From: Streptomyces fodineus
Lineage (GTDB): Bacteria > Actinomycetota > Actinomycetes > Streptomycetales > Streptomycetaceae
NCBI RefSeq assembly: GCF_001735805.1
Contig: NZ_CP017248.1
Span: forward strand, 6,386,001-6,450,000
Direction of reading: 5' to 3'
DNA length: 64,000 bases
Shown here: piece by piece, positions 35,319 to 44,911 of the stretch
How the letters are laid out: every line of letters starts with the position of its first letter
Numbering within the stretch: the first letter of the stretch is position 1
Program-made: the position numbers and the translations under genes
Notes under the pieces: model-generated
Database searches by the model: none
Told to the model about the DNA's origin: nothing
Seen by the model: the letters and a program-made list of their open reading frames with translations, nothing else

Positions 35319-36589
35319 GACTGGTCCCCCTTACGGTCCTCGGGCGCGCCCGCCCCGCCGAGCAGCTCCGCCGCCAGCTGCTGGTAGCGCAGCACGGCCT
35401 GTTCGGCCACCCGCAGGTCGCAGGGCGCGCTCCACAGCATCCGCCGGGCCGCGTCGTACCGCTCCACCAGGAACGGGTCCTCGGCGAGTCCGTGCCGGGC
35501 GACCTTCGCCTTGTACGCGTCCAGCCGGCCGCGCAGCTCGGCGCGGACCGCGAGGGGCGCGGTGACCGCGGTCAACGACTCGCGGGCGCGCAGCAGTTCG
35601 TCCTCCGCCTTCTGCTCCAGGGACTCAAGGAGCGGGGAGAGCCGGTGCCACTGCGCCTGCCTGCGGTACTCGGCCGCCGTCGCCAGCTGCTCCTGGAGCA
35701 CGGTCGGCGGGCCGCTGACCACCGGCACCTCGGTCGCCGCGATCTTCGCCAGCACCTCGCCGCGCGCGGTGCGGGCCTCGGCGAGGGTGCGGTCGGCGCG
35801 CGAGAGCACGTCCCGCAGCCGGATCAGCCGCGCCTCCGCGTCCTGCCGAACCGTCAGCACGGCGTCGATCTCCCGGCGCACGTCCTCCAGGGCGCGCGCC
35901 TCACGGTCGTACACCGTGGTGTCCGGACGGCCGCCGCCGGGCGCCGAACTGCCCTCGGTGGGCACCCAGAAGGCGAGCGGGTCGCAGACGACGTCCTCGC
36001 GCAGCTTGGTCAGCGTGCGCGTGATCCGCTCCAGGTCGTCACCGGCGGGGTGCTCGCCGGGGCGTACGCCGACGGAGTGCGCGAGCCCCCGGGTGCGCTG
36101 GAGTTCCGCGGCGAGTAAATCGATCCGGGCGGGCAGCGCCGACCACACCGCGTCGGCGGCGACGACCAGGTCCAGGCTGGTCGCGTACAGCTCGTTCATC
36201 CGGTCGACCAGGCCGGACAGCGAGAAGGACTCGCTGAGCGTGCCGTTCCCGGCCACGGTGACGGACTCGCCGCGCAGCAGCTCGGTCAGCTCCACCAGGT
36301 CCTCGCGGGTGGACCAGCGGCGCCGGGCGCGGATCGCACGGGCGGAGCGCAGCGCGGCCGCGTAGGCGTCGAAGTACCCCCACAGCAGGGTGATCTGCGC
36401 CTCCGTCGTCTGCCAGCGCTCTTGGGTGACGCCGGTCAGCTCGGCGCCTTCGAGGAGTCTGCGGCCCGCGTGGTCCTGCAACGCCAGCAGCGAGGTCTCG
36501 ATCGCCTCGTGCTCCTGGCCGAGCCGCGCCAGCGCACGGTCCACCTCGTCCCGGTCCATCACCGGCCCGGCGGGGTCCGTGACGCCCAT
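35315..36589 (-). CDS. coiled-coil protein of the PknG operon
   Basis: ATG 36589 follows an AGAGGTG ribosome site. The 424-residue cytoplasmic protein is almost wholly helical and charged, with coiled-coil stretches (YDREARALEDVRREIDAV, LLESLEQKAEDELLRARESL). It has no enzyme motif. It overlaps the kinase start by four bases, so the two are made together. A scaffold between the membrane sensor pair and the kinase is plausible; this is inferred from position only. Confidence 0.75.
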   Translation of the reverse strand: MGVTDPAGPVMDRDEVDRALARLGQEHEAIETSLLALQDHAGRRLLEGAELTGVTQERWQTTEAQITLLWGYFDAYAAALRSARAIRARRRWSTREDLVELTELLRGESVTVAGNGTLSESFSLSGLVDRMNELYATSLDLVVAADAVWSALPARIDLLAAELQRTRGLAHSVGVRPGEHPAGDDLERITRTLTKLREDVVCDPLAFWVPTEGSSAPGGGRPDTTVYDREARALEDVRREIDAVLTVRQDAEARLIRLRDVLSRADRTLAEARTARGEVLAKIAATEVPVVSGPPTVLQEQLATAAEYRRQAQWHRLSPLLESLEQKAEDELLRARESLTAVTAPLAVRAELRGRLDAYKAKVARHGLAEDPFLVERYDAARRMLWSAPCDLRVAEQAVLRYQQLAAELLGGAGAPEDRKGDQS

Positions 36590-36632
36590 CGATCACCTCT
36601 CGCTGCTGTCATGTGTTCCGGTCGGATGTGGC

Positions 36633-37670
36633 TCAACTCGTCCGCAGATACTGCGGCGCGGGCGGCTTGGACGCGCTCGAGTCCTTTCCCAGTGTCGCCG
36701 ACAGCCACTGGTCGTACGACGCCTGCCAGCCGCTGGCGCGGTAGCCGACCAGAATGCGATTGACCCGGCGTACCAGATCGGAGGCGTCCTTCTTCATCGC
36801 CACGCCGTAGTACTCGGTCGTGAACGCCCCGCCCTTCAGTTCGACGGTGGGGTCCTGCGCGGCCTGGCTGGCGGCGAGCGCGCCGTCGGTCACCACCGCG
36901 TCCACCTCGCCGAGTTGCAGCCTGACCAGGCAGTCCAGCTGGTTCGGGACGGTGGTGGAGATGTCGGTGGAGGCGGGCAGGGTGCCGGCCTTCCTGTCGG
37001 CGTCCAGCTTGGTGTACGCCGTCGAACCGGCCGCCGTGCAGACCTTCTTGTGCGCCAGGGTGGCGTTGTAGCCCGTGATGGACGAGGACTTGGGCGCGAG
37101 GACCTGCTGCCCGGTCTTGAAGTAGGGCGCGGAGAACGCCACCTGGGACAGCCGCTCGCAGTTGATGGTCATGGTCCGCACGACCATGTCCACCCGCCCG
37201 TCCTGTATCGCGGGGATCCGCTGGCTGGTCGGTATCGCCTTGAACTGCACCGCCTCCGGGTCGCCGAGGATGTCCTGGGCGATCCGGTGCACCAGGTCGA
37301 TGTCGAAGCCCTCCAGCTCCGCGCCCTGGGTGTTCGGGTTGCGGTAGCCCCAGTGGTAGCTGTTCTGGTCGACGCCGACGATCAGCTTGCGCTTGGCGCC
37401 CGTACGGGCCTTGATCGCGTCGATCGCCGGACCGTCCGCGCCGGACGGCGACAGGGTCTGGTTCTGCGCCTCGGAGGGATTGCAGTTGTCGGCGCGGGCC
37501 TCGGTGCCGGTCGCCACCCGCTGCCCGGCGGGCCTGCCGTCGTGCGGTGCCCTCTGGGTGCACGGCAGCAGCAGGACGAACGCCAGGGCCAGCGCGCACA
37601 GCACCGCCATCGCGCCGACCCCGCCCCAGCCCCGCAGGGAGGCCCGTACACGTGCCGCGTGCATCGTCAT
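36633..37670 (-). CDS. GlnH-like amino-acid-binding protein (periplasmic type, probable lipoprotein)
   Basis: ATG 37670 follows AGGGGG. The 345-residue product starts with a membrane helix (GAMAVLCALALAFVLLLPC); Cys37 sits in a weak lipobox with Pro before it, so lipidation is uncertain. The rest is a family 3 solute-binding fold: LIVGVDQNSYHWGYRNP, LEGFDIDLVHRIAQDILGD, VQFKAIPTSQRIPAIQDGRV and VDAVVTDGA. It has no ABC permease partner; as with mycobacterial GlnH beside pknG, it probably reports amino-acid levels to the adjacent membrane protein. Confidence 0.82.
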   Translation of the reverse strand: MTMHAARVRASLRGWGGVGAMAVLCALALAFVLLLPCTQRAPHDGRPAGQRVATGTEARADNCNPSEAQNQTLSPSGADGPAIDAIKARTGAKRKLIVGVDQNSYHWGYRNPNTQGAELEGFDIDLVHRIAQDILGDPEAVQFKAIPTSQRIPAIQDGRVDMVVRTMTINCERLSQVAFSAPYFKTGQQVLAPKSSSITGYNATLAHKKVCTAAGSTAYTKLDADRKAGTLPASTDISTTVPNQLDCLVRLQLGEVDAVVTDGALAASQAAQDPTVELKGGAFTTEYYGVAMKKDASDLVRRVNRILVGYRASGWQASYDQWLSATLGKDSSASKPPAPQYLRTS

Positions 37671-37678
37671 GCCCCCTG

Positions 37679-39106
37679 TCACCGGTACTCCGAAAGTCTG
37701 CGCCCGATGCCGGACACGGCACCGGCCGCGCCGAGCACCGCGAGCACGGCCGCGCCCACCGGCAGCCCGGTCATCGCGTCCCGCCCGTCGCCGGCGGCCT
37801 GCTGGAACTCGCTCTGCTCGTGGTCGATCGCCTGGGCGAGACTGCGGTCGACACCGTCGAAGCACTCGCCGGTGGCGCCCTTGGCGCCGATGACCTTGTC
37901 CAGCGCCTGCTCGAAGTTGCCGTCCTCGTCCTCGGTGCGGGCGGAGGCGTGACGCTGCTTCCACACCGTCATGTTGCCCTCGGCCGTCTTGACCGGCGTA
38001 CGGCCGCCCTGGTCGTCGGCGAGCTTCTCGGCCCGGGTCAGGCCCTCGCCGAGGCCGGCCAGGTCCTTGTCGAAGTCGTAGTAGTAGGCGTCGTACGTCT
38101 GCCCGCCCACCGTGACGGTCTCGGCGCCGCGCGCCACCAGGCTCAGGTTCTCGTTGCCGCGCGCCTTCAGGGAGGCGATGCGGGCGTCGTGCAGCACGTT
38201 CAGCGAGCGGATGCCGTGGTCGTAGGAGCCGTTCAGCTCGGCGCGGGCCACCGCGTGCCCGACGACCAGCCACAGCAGGGCTGTGGCCGTGGCGGTGGAG
38301 GCGGCGACCAGGCCGTGGTTGAGGACGCGGTTGGTGCGCCGGTAGGTGCGGTGCTGGGCCCAGCCGAGCGCGGCCAGCGCGAGCACGCCGAGCGCGATGG
38401 CGATCCACGGATACGGCGTGGCGTCGCCGTAGTCGGCGTCGAGCCGCTGGTTCTCCTTGGTGTAGAGATCCTCCGCCGCCGGGAGCATCTCCTTCTGCAT
38501 CTTCTCGTTGGCGTACCGCAGATAGGCGCCGCCGACCGGATACCCCTGCCGGTTGTACGTCCGCGCCCGCTCGATGAGCCCCTTGTACTCGGGCAGCAGC
38601 CTGTTCAGCCTGGCGATGGTCGCCTCGGAGGCGGAGCCCGGCTCGGCGTTGGCGGCGGCCGTGACGAGGCCCGACGCGGCGGTCCGGATGTCCTTCTCGT
38701 ACCGGTCCCGGGAGGCGGCCGTCTCCTGCCCGCCGGCCAGGAACCCGCTGGAGGCGGCCGTGTTGGCGTCGGCCAGCGAGCGGTAGATGCCGGCCGCGCC
38801 GGAACTGAGCGGCTGGCTCCTGTGCAGCACGTCGTCGGCGGCGGCGGCCCGCTCACTGGCCTGCCAGGCGGTGACCCCGCCGAACGCCACGACCAGCAGC
38901 GCCAGTACGGCCCCGATGATCTGCAGCCGGCCCGGCTCGGTGGTGGCCGCGGCCCTCAGTCGGTCGAAGCCCTCGGCGAACGCGGTTCTGGCGGGCGTGG
39001 GGGAGCCGGTGGGGGCCGGCCCGCCGGGCTGTGCGGGGATGCCGGGGGCGGTGGACACACCGGGGCCGGCCACCGGTGGTGCTGTGCTCTTCGGCGGGTG
39101 TGTCAC
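37679..39106 (-). CDS. GlnX-like membrane sensor protein
   Basis: GTG 39106 is chosen for its GGGGGAGG site; longer frames upstream lack one. The 475-residue protein has a Pro-rich cytoplasmic head, a membrane helix (LQIIGAVLALLVVAFGGV), a long extracytoplasmic helical region, two central helices (PWIAIALGVLALAALGWA and ATALLWLVVGHAVA), a second outer domain and a last helix near the end. Four helices with two outer domains match GlnX, the mycobacterial protein that passes the GlnH signal to PknG. It is the first gene of the seven-gene operon. Confidence 0.8.
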   Translation of the reverse strand: MTHPPKSTAPPVAGPGVSTAPGIPAQPGGPAPTGSPTPARTAFAEGFDRLRAAATTEPGRLQIIGAVLALLVVAFGGVTAWQASERAAAADDVLHRSQPLSSGAAGIYRSLADANTAASSGFLAGGQETAASRDRYEKDIRTAASGLVTAAANAEPGSASEATIARLNRLLPEYKGLIERARTYNRQGYPVGGAYLRYANEKMQKEMLPAAEDLYTKENQRLDADYGDATPYPWIAIALGVLALAALGWAQHRTYRRTNRVLNHGLVAASTATATALLWLVVGHAVARAELNGSYDHGIRSLNVLHDARIASLKARGNENLSLVARGAETVTVGGQTYDAYYYDFDKDLAGLGEGLTRAEKLADDQGGRTPVKTAEGNMTVWKQRHASARTEDEDGNFEQALDKVIGAKGATGECFDGVDRSLAQAIDHEQSEFQQAAGDGRDAMTGLPVGAAVLAVLGAAGAVSGIGRRLSEYR

Positions 39107-39412
39107 TCGACCTCCCCCAGGGTCATCCGTTCGCCGCCAAGTATCACCGCCCGGACTGACATCCGCACCGGCCTTCACTGGATCTTGATCGGATCGCAGC
39201 GTGCGCTGCTCATGAATACGCCGGGCGCACCTGTTCGGTTCCCCGGCGACGGGCACCTCGTGCGGCGATCGCCTGATCCGACAGCCGCACCAGGGCCGCG
39301 CCGGACCTCGCCACGTATCTGCAGTGGCGGCTGTCCGGACGCATCACCGGGTGACCCGGGGGTCGCGCGCTCCGGCGTGCGCGCGGGCGAGCGGGCCGAC
39401 TGCATGCGCCGG
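39107..39412. other. intergenic region between the GlnX-like gene and csnK
   Basis: The leftward PknG-operon promoter should lie here, and the csn operon ends here. I see no coding sequence and no clear promoter or terminator. Confidence 0.4.
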
Positions 39413-40402
39413 TCAGTCGTCCCCGCGCCGGGCGGGCCTGCCGGCCTCCCAGTACCCCCGCGCCCGCTCCCGAGCCTCCGCCCGCGCTCCCAGCCGGTCC
39501 AGGCCCAGCAGGGCCGCGCCGAGGACCGGGCTCGCCGTGACCACCCGGACGTCGGCCTTGGGGGCGCGGGCGGCCAGCAGGTCGCGGACGGTGTCGTTCA
39601 GCAGGGCGTGACGGGCCGTCAGGACGCCGCCGCCCAGCAGGACCGGGGTCTCCTCGTCGAGGAGGTCCAGGCGGGTCAGCGCCACCGTGGCCAGCACCGT
39701 CACCTCCTCGGCGAGCCGGGCGACGATCGAGCGGGCCACCGCATCGCCCTCGGCGGCCGTCGCGAACAGCACCGGGGCCAGCTCGTGCCGGCGGTGGTGG
39801 TCGATGTGCTCCAGGTGCAGCGCCTCGATCAGCGCGTACATGGTCGGCAGGCCGAAGTGCGCGGGCAGGGTACGGGAGAGGGACGTGGGTTCGCCGCGGC
39901 CGTCCTCCGCGCGTGCCGCGTGCCACAGGGACTCCTCCGCCAGGAACCAGCCCCCGCCCCAGTCACCGGAGACGCGGCCGATGGCCGGGAAGCGGGCGGT
40001 ACGGCCGTCGGGGCGCATCCCGACGCAGTTGATGCCCGCGCCGCACACCACGGCCACGCCGCGCGGCTCGGCGACCCCGGCCCGCAGGATCGCGAAGGTG
40101 TCGTTGCGCACCTCCACCGACGCGCCCCAGCCACGCGCCCCCAGCGCCGTCGCCAACTGCTCCTCCTCGACGGGGAGGTCGGCGTTGGCCAGGCAGGCCG
40201 AGACATGGGAGACGGCGGTGACGCCCGCGTCCGCGAAGGCCCGCGCGACCGGTTCGGCCAGCGCCTCCAGCGCCGCCGCCACCCCCACCGCGGGCGGGCG
40301 GAAGCCGCCGCCGCGGGCCGTGGCCAGCACCTCCCCGGCGGCGGTGACCACGGCCACGTCGGTCTTGCTGTTGCCCGCGTCGATCGCCAGGACGGTTGAC
40401 AT
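39413..40402 (-). CDS. csnK: chito-oligosaccharide/glucosamine kinase CsnK (BadF/BadG ATPase fold)
   Basis: ATG 40402 overlaps the csnH stop (TGATG). The 329-residue kinase has LAIDAGNSKTDVAVV (phosphate 1), EVRNDTFAILRAG, VVCGAGINCVG (phosphate 2) and VLLGGGVLTARH (adenosine). This is the fold of N-acetylglucosamine kinases, and CsnK phosphorylates glucosamine-type sugars after uptake. As last gene of the csn operon, it completes the pathway. Confidence 0.85.
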   Translation of the reverse strand: MSTVLAIDAGNSKTDVAVVTAAGEVLATARGGGFRPPAVGVAAALEALAEPVARAFADAGVTAVSHVSACLANADLPVEEEQLATALGARGWGASVEVRNDTFAILRAGVAEPRGVAVVCGAGINCVGMRPDGRTARFPAIGRVSGDWGGGWFLAEESLWHAARAEDGRGEPTSLSRTLPAHFGLPTMYALIEALHLEHIDHHRRHELAPVLFATAAEGDAVARSIVARLAEEVTVLATVALTRLDLLDEETPVLLGGGVLTARHALLNDTVRDLLAARAPKADVRVVTASPVLGAALLGLDRLGARAEARERARGYWEAGRPARRGDD

Positions 40403-41667
40403 CAGGCCCACGCGAGGTGCTCCCGGTTGTGTGCGATCAGCTGGTCGGTGAGGGCGTCGGCGTACGCGTACTGGCCGATCAGCGGGTGGGCGAGCAGGGC
40501 ACGGAAGACCCGGTCCCGGCCGCCGCGCAGCGCCGCCTCCAGGGCCAGGTCCTCGTACGCCGTCACGTTCGCGATCAGACCGCAGAACAGGGGGTCCGGC
40601 TCGGGCACCGGCAGCGGGGCGGGTCCGCTCGGGCCGACCGCGGCCTGGACCTCGATCACCGCGTCGTCGGGCAGGAAGGGCAGGGTGCCCCGGTTGACGG
40701 CGTTCACCACCTGGTACGGGCTGCCGCCACCGCCCAGCAGCGCCGCCGCGAGGTCGACGGCCGCCTCCGAGTAGTAGGCGCCGCCGCGCCGGGCGAGCAG
40801 CGCCGGCTTCTCGTCCAGGGCCGGGTCGCCGTACATAGCCAGCAACTCCCGCTCCATGGCCGCCACTTCGGCCGCGCGGGACGGCTTGGTGCGCAGTTCG
40901 CGCACGACCTCGTCGTGGGCGTAGTAGTAGCGCAGGTAGTAGGAGGGGACCACGCCCAGGCGGTCCAGCAGGGGGCGCGGGAGGCGGAGGTCGTCGGCGA
41001 TCGCGTCGCCGTGCTCGGCGAGCAGTTTCGGGAGGACGTTCTCGCCTTCCGGACCGCCCAGCCGCACACCGGTTTCCCACGTGAGGTGGTTGAGGCCCAC
41101 ATGGGCCAGATGCACATCCGCCGGCGCCACACCGAGCAGGCCCGCGAACTTCCGCTGGAAGCCGATCGCCACGTTGCACAGCCCGACCGCGCGGTGCCCG
41201 GCCTGGAGCAGGGCCCGGGTGACGATGCCGACCGGGTTGGTGAAGTCGATGATCCAGGCGCGCGGGTTGGTACGGCGGACCCGTTCGGCGATGTCCAGCA
41301 CCACCGGGACCGTGCGCAGCGCCTTGGCCAGGCCGCCCGCGCCGGTGGTCTCCTGGCCGACGCAGCCGCACTCCAGCGGCCAGGTCTCGTCCTGCTGCCG
41401 GGCCGCCTGGCCGCCGACGCGCAGCTGGAGCAGGACGGCGTCGGCGCCGTCGACGCCCGCGTCCAGGTCGGCGGTGGTGACGATCCGGCCGCTGTGCCCC
41501 TGCTTGGCGAAGATCCGGCGGGCCAGCCCGCCCACCAGCTCCAGGCGCTCGGCGGCCGGGTCCACGAGGACCAGTTCCTCGATGGGCAGGGTGTCCCTGA
41601 GGCGGGCGAAGCCGTCGATGAGTTCGGGGGTGTAGGTCGAGCCTCCGCCGACCACGGTGAGTTTCAT
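40402..41667 (-). CDS. csnH: family 4 glycosidase CsnH
   Basis: ATG 41667 gives 421 residues of a GH4 enzyme. NAD+ binds at LTVVGGGSTYTPELIDG; the metal and catalytic region includes DFTNPVGIVTRALLQ, LCNVAIG with the conserved Cys, and LAHVGLNHLTW with the conserved His. GH4 enzymes cleave glycosides through NAD+-dependent redox steps and need Mn2+. In the csn system it should hydrolyse imported chitosan oligosaccharides, possibly after phosphorylation. Confidence 0.87.
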   Translation of the reverse strand: MKLTVVGGGSTYTPELIDGFARLRDTLPIEELVLVDPAAERLELVGGLARRIFAKQGHSGRIVTTADLDAGVDGADAVLLQLRVGGQAARQQDETWPLECGCVGQETTGAGGLAKALRTVPVVLDIAERVRRTNPRAWIIDFTNPVGIVTRALLQAGHRAVGLCNVAIGFQRKFAGLLGVAPADVHLAHVGLNHLTWETGVRLGGPEGENVLPKLLAEHGDAIADDLRLPRPLLDRLGVVPSYYLRYYYAHDEVVRELRTKPSRAAEVAAMERELLAMYGDPALDEKPALLARRGGAYYSEAAVDLAAALLGGGGSPYQVVNAVNRGTLPFLPDDAVIEVQAAVGPSGPAPLPVPEPDPLFCGLIANVTAYEDLALEAALRGGRDRVFRALLAHPLIGQYAYADALTDQLIAHNREHLAWA

Positions 41668-41673
41668 ACGGGG

Positions 41674-42567
41674 TTAACCCTTCACTCCGGTGAGCGTGAC
41701 GCCTTCGACGAACGCCTTCTGGGCGAAGAAGAACACGAGGATCACGGGGGCCATGACCAGCACGGTCGCGGCCATGGTGAGATTCCAGTCCGTGTGGTGG
41801 GCGCCCTTGAAGGACTCCAGGCCGTAGGACAGCGTCCAGGCGCCCGGGTTCTCGGACGCGTAGATCTGCGGGCCGAAGTAGTCGTTCCAGGCGTAGAAGA
41901 ACTGGAAAAGGGCCACGGCGGCGATGCCCGGCCTGGCCATCGGCAGGACGACTTTCAGCAGGGTCCTCAGGTCCCCGCAGCCGTCGACCCGCGCGGCGTC
42001 CACGTACTCGTTCGGGATCGTCATCAGGAACTGGCGCAGCAGGAAGATGGAGAACGCGTCGCCGAACGCCATGGGGATGATCAGCGGCCACAGCGTGCCG
42101 GACAGGTCCAGCTGCTTCGCCCAGAACAGGTACATCGGGATGATGACCACCTGCGGCGGCAGCATCATCATCGAGATCACCAGCATGAGCGACAGATTGC
42201 GGCCCCGGAAGCGGAACTTGGCGAGCGCGTACGCCACCGGGATCGAGGAGACGACGGTGAGCACGGTGCCCAGGCCGGCGTAGATCAGCGTGTTCTTCCA
42301 CCAGGTCAGGAAGCCGGGAGTGTCGAAGACCTGCCGGTAGTTGCCCCACTCCCAGGTGTGCGGGATCAGGTCGCGGCTGAGTGCCTGGGTGTCGCTCATC
42401 AGCGAGGTCAGGAACACGAACACGAACGGCAGCGTGAAGAACAGCGCGGCGGCGACCCCGAGGGCGTGGACGGCGATCCATTCGAGCAGCGCCCTGCGGC
42501 GGGCGGTGCGCTCGGCGGCCGTGGCGGAGGAAGCCAAGGCGGCCGGCTTGTCCAGTACTTGGGTCAT
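41674..42567 (-). CDS. csnG: ABC sugar permease CsnG
   Basis: ATG 42567 gives 297 residues with six membrane helices (first ALGVAAALFFTLPFVFVF) and the ATPase-contact loop EYVDAARVDGCGDLRTLLKV, typical of MalG-type permeases. It pairs with CsnF and probably uses a shared ATPase (MsiK) encoded elsewhere, since no ATPase gene is in this cluster. It starts two bases after the csnF stop. Confidence 0.88.
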   Translation of the reverse strand: MTQVLDKPAALASSATAAERTARRRALLEWIAVHALGVAAALFFTLPFVFVFLTSLMSDTQALSRDLIPHTWEWGNYRQVFDTPGFLTWWKNTLIYAGLGTVLTVVSSIPVAYALAKFRFRGRNLSLMLVISMMMLPPQVVIIPMYLFWAKQLDLSGTLWPLIIPMAFGDAFSIFLLRQFLMTIPNEYVDAARVDGCGDLRTLLKVVLPMARPGIAAVALFQFFYAWNDYFGPQIYASENPGAWTLSYGLESFKGAHHTDWNLTMAATVLVMAPVILVFFFAQKAFVEGVTLTGVKG

Positions 42568-42569
42568 GG

Positions 42570-43511
42570 TCAGTCACCTGCCTGGATGAGACCGCCCCGG
42601 CGCCGCATCAGGAACCCGGTGAACACCATCGACAGGGCGAACAGCACCAGGGCCACCACACAGGCCGAGCCGTAGTCGAAGCGCTGGAAGCCGAGGTTGT
42701 AGACGAGCTGGGGGAGGGTGAGCGTGGACTTGTCCGGGTAGCCGGGCTCGAACTGGGTGCCCGCGCCCTGGATCACCCCGGAGGCGACCTTCCCGGCGAT
42801 CAGCGGCTGGGTGTAGTACTGCATGGTCTGGATCACGCCGGTGACGACCGCGAACATCACGATCGGGGAGATGTTCGGCAGGGTGACGTACCGGAAGCGC
42901 TGCCAGGCCGAGGCCCCGTCCAGCTCGGCCGCCTCGTACTGCTCGGTCGGCACGTCCAGCAGCGCGGCCATGAAGATGACCATCAGGTCGCCGATGCCCC
43001 ACAGCGCCAGCAGGGTCAGGGCCGGCTTGGACCAGGTGGGGTCGTTGAACCAGCCGGGCGCCGGGATGCCCACCTTCTCCAGGATCGAGTTGACCGGGCC
43101 CGTACCGGGGTTGAGCAGGAAGGCGAAGGCCATGGTCGCGGCGACCGGCGGGGCGAGATACGGCAGGTAGAACAGGGTGCGGAACACCCCCGTGCCCGTC
43201 TTGATCTTGGTGATCAGCAGCCCGATGCCGAGCCCGAAGACGACCCGGAGCGTCACCATCACCACGACCAGCCACAGCGTGTTGCGCAGGGCCGGCCAGA
43301 ACAGCGGGTAGTGCTCGAAGACATAGGCCCAGTTCTTGCCTCCGCTCCACGTCGGCGCCTTGAAGCCGTCGTAGTGCATGAAGGAGAAATAGACCGTCGA
43401 GATCAGCGGGTACGCGAAGAAGACCGCGAAACCGATCAGCCAGGGCGACATGAAGGCGATGGTCCTGAGCGCCGACCGGCGGCGCTTGGACGCCAGAGTG
43501 ACCGTGGTCAT
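42570..43511 (-). CDS. csnF: ABC sugar permease CsnF
   Basis: ATG 43511 gives 313 residues with six membrane helices (first SPWLIGFAVFFAYPLI) and the EAA loop EQYEAAELDGASAWQRFRYV, as in MalF-type permeases of carbohydrate importers. It forms the channel with CsnG. The gap to csnE is only three bases. Confidence 0.88.
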   Translation of the reverse strand: MTTVTLASKRRRSALRTIAFMSPWLIGFAVFFAYPLISTVYFSFMHYDGFKAPTWSGGKNWAYVFEHYPLFWPALRNTLWLVVVMVTLRVVFGLGIGLLITKIKTGTGVFRTLFYLPYLAPPVAATMAFAFLLNPGTGPVNSILEKVGIPAPGWFNDPTWSKPALTLLALWGIGDLMVIFMAALLDVPTEQYEAAELDGASAWQRFRYVTLPNISPIVMFAVVTGVIQTMQYYTQPLIAGKVASGVIQGAGTQFEPGYPDKSTLTLPQLVYNLGFQRFDYGSACVVALVLFALSMVFTGFLMRRRGGLIQAGD

Positions 43512-43514
43512 CGG

Positions 43515-44858
43515 CTACTTCGCCTGCGCGATGTCCGTGTCGATCTGCGCGGCCGAGTTCTTCAGGCCGGACTTCAGATCGGTGACCTTGCCGCTTTCGT
43601 AGTCATAGCCGAGCTGCTGGATCGTCACCAGGTACTGACCGCCGTTGACCGAGGCGGGAGAGGTGGTGGAGTCCGGGTCGGCGGCGATGTCGAGGAACGT
43701 CTTGAAACGCGGGTCGTACGTCAGCTTCGGCGACTTCAGCGCGGCCAGCGTCGAGGGGACGTTGTGGATGTCGTTGGCGAAGCCGACCACGGCATCGGTG
43801 TCCGTGGTGATGTACTTGACGAACTCCCAGGCCGCGTTCTGCTTGTGGCTGGCGGCGGCGATGCCCGCGATGGTGCCGGTGATGTACCCCTTGCCGTACT
43901 GCGCGGCCTGGTCGTCGGGCACGGGCAGCGGGGCGACCCCGATCTCGAACTGCGGCTTGGCCTGCTCGGCCATCCCGAGCCGCCATTCGCCGTCGAGCTG
44001 CATGGCGACCTGACCGGTGTGGAAGGGGTGCTTGGGGCCCCACTCGTCACCGAGCGTCGAGCGGAACCTCTCCAGCTTCTGGAATCCGCCGAGTTCGTCC
44101 ACGAGCCGCTTCTGGAGTGCGAAGCCCTTCTCGAACGCCGGGTCCGTGGCGACGTTCGACTTTCCGTCCTTGCCGAAGTACGTCGGCGAGAACTGCGCGA
44201 AATAGTGCTCGGTGGTGGTCTCCCAGCCGTGGTAGTCCGGCATGAATCCGAGCTGCTTGTAGCTGTCACCCTGCGGGATGGTCAGCTTCTTGGCGTCCGC
44301 CTCGAACTCGGACCACGTCTTCGGCGGATCGGCGATACCGGCCTTCTGGAACGCCGTCTTGTTGTAGTAGAGCCCGTACGCGTCACCGAGCAGCGGCACC
44401 GTACAGCGGTCGCCGTCGAACTGGGTGTATTCGTTCATCGGCTTCGGGAACGTGGTCCGCGGATCGATGCCCGACTTCTTGAAGAAGGGGTTCAGATCGA
44501 CCAGCGCGCCGGAGGAACAGAACTTGCCCACATTGTTGGTGGTGAAGGAGGAGATGACGTCCGGTGCCTTGTCACCCCCCGACCGCAGCGCCTGATTGAT
44601 CTTGTCGTCGGTCATGTCGCCGACGACGTTCACGTGGATGTTGGGGTGCGCCTTCTCGAAACCGGCGACGAGCGACTTGACGGCCTTCACCTCGTTCTGC
44701 GCGCTCCAGGCGTGCCAGAAGTTGATCGTCGTGTCCTTCGAGGCGTCGTCCGTGGCACCGGATCCGGACTGACCGGTACAGGCGGTGGTGAGCAGAGCGA
44801 GGGAGGCGGTGAGGGCAAAAGCCATCTTTCGGGCAGCTGAGGGTATGACTTCGGGCAT
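43515..44858 (-). CDS. csnE: chitosan-oligosaccharide-binding lipoprotein CsnE
   Basis: ATG 44858 follows GGAGACC and opens a lipoprotein signal (MAFALTASLALLTTAC, Cys27). The 447-residue protein is a family 1 sugar-binding protein: INFWHAWSAQNEVKAVKSLV, PDVISSFTTNNVG, GDAYGLYYNKTAF and QVAMQLDGEWRLGM. It captures chitosan oligosaccharides outside the membrane for CsnFG. It lies 53 bases after csnR. Confidence 0.88.
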   Translation of the reverse strand: MPEVIPSAARKMAFALTASLALLTTACTGQSGSGATDDASKDTTINFWHAWSAQNEVKAVKSLVAGFEKAHPNIHVNVVGDMTDDKINQALRSGGDKAPDVISSFTTNNVGKFCSSGALVDLNPFFKKSGIDPRTTFPKPMNEYTQFDGDRCTVPLLGDAYGLYYNKTAFQKAGIADPPKTWSEFEADAKKLTIPQGDSYKQLGFMPDYHGWETTTEHYFAQFSPTYFGKDGKSNVATDPAFEKGFALQKRLVDELGGFQKLERFRSTLGDEWGPKHPFHTGQVAMQLDGEWRLGMAEQAKPQFEIGVAPLPVPDDQAAQYGKGYITGTIAGIAAASHKQNAAWEFVKYITTDTDAVVGFANDIHNVPSTLAALKSPKLTYDPRFKTFLDIAADPDSTTSPASVNGGQYLVTIQQLGYDYESGKVTDLKSGLKNSAAQIDTDIAQAK

Positions 44859-44911
44859 GGCGAGGTCTCCCGGGGGCGGGGTGGGTGAAATCGGTGAAGG
44901 AGGGGGCTGCT

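Noticed and set aside
36633..37670. Amino-acid ABC importer binding protein
   Set aside because: No permease or ATPase gene is present; the surrounding kinase operon favours a sensing role.
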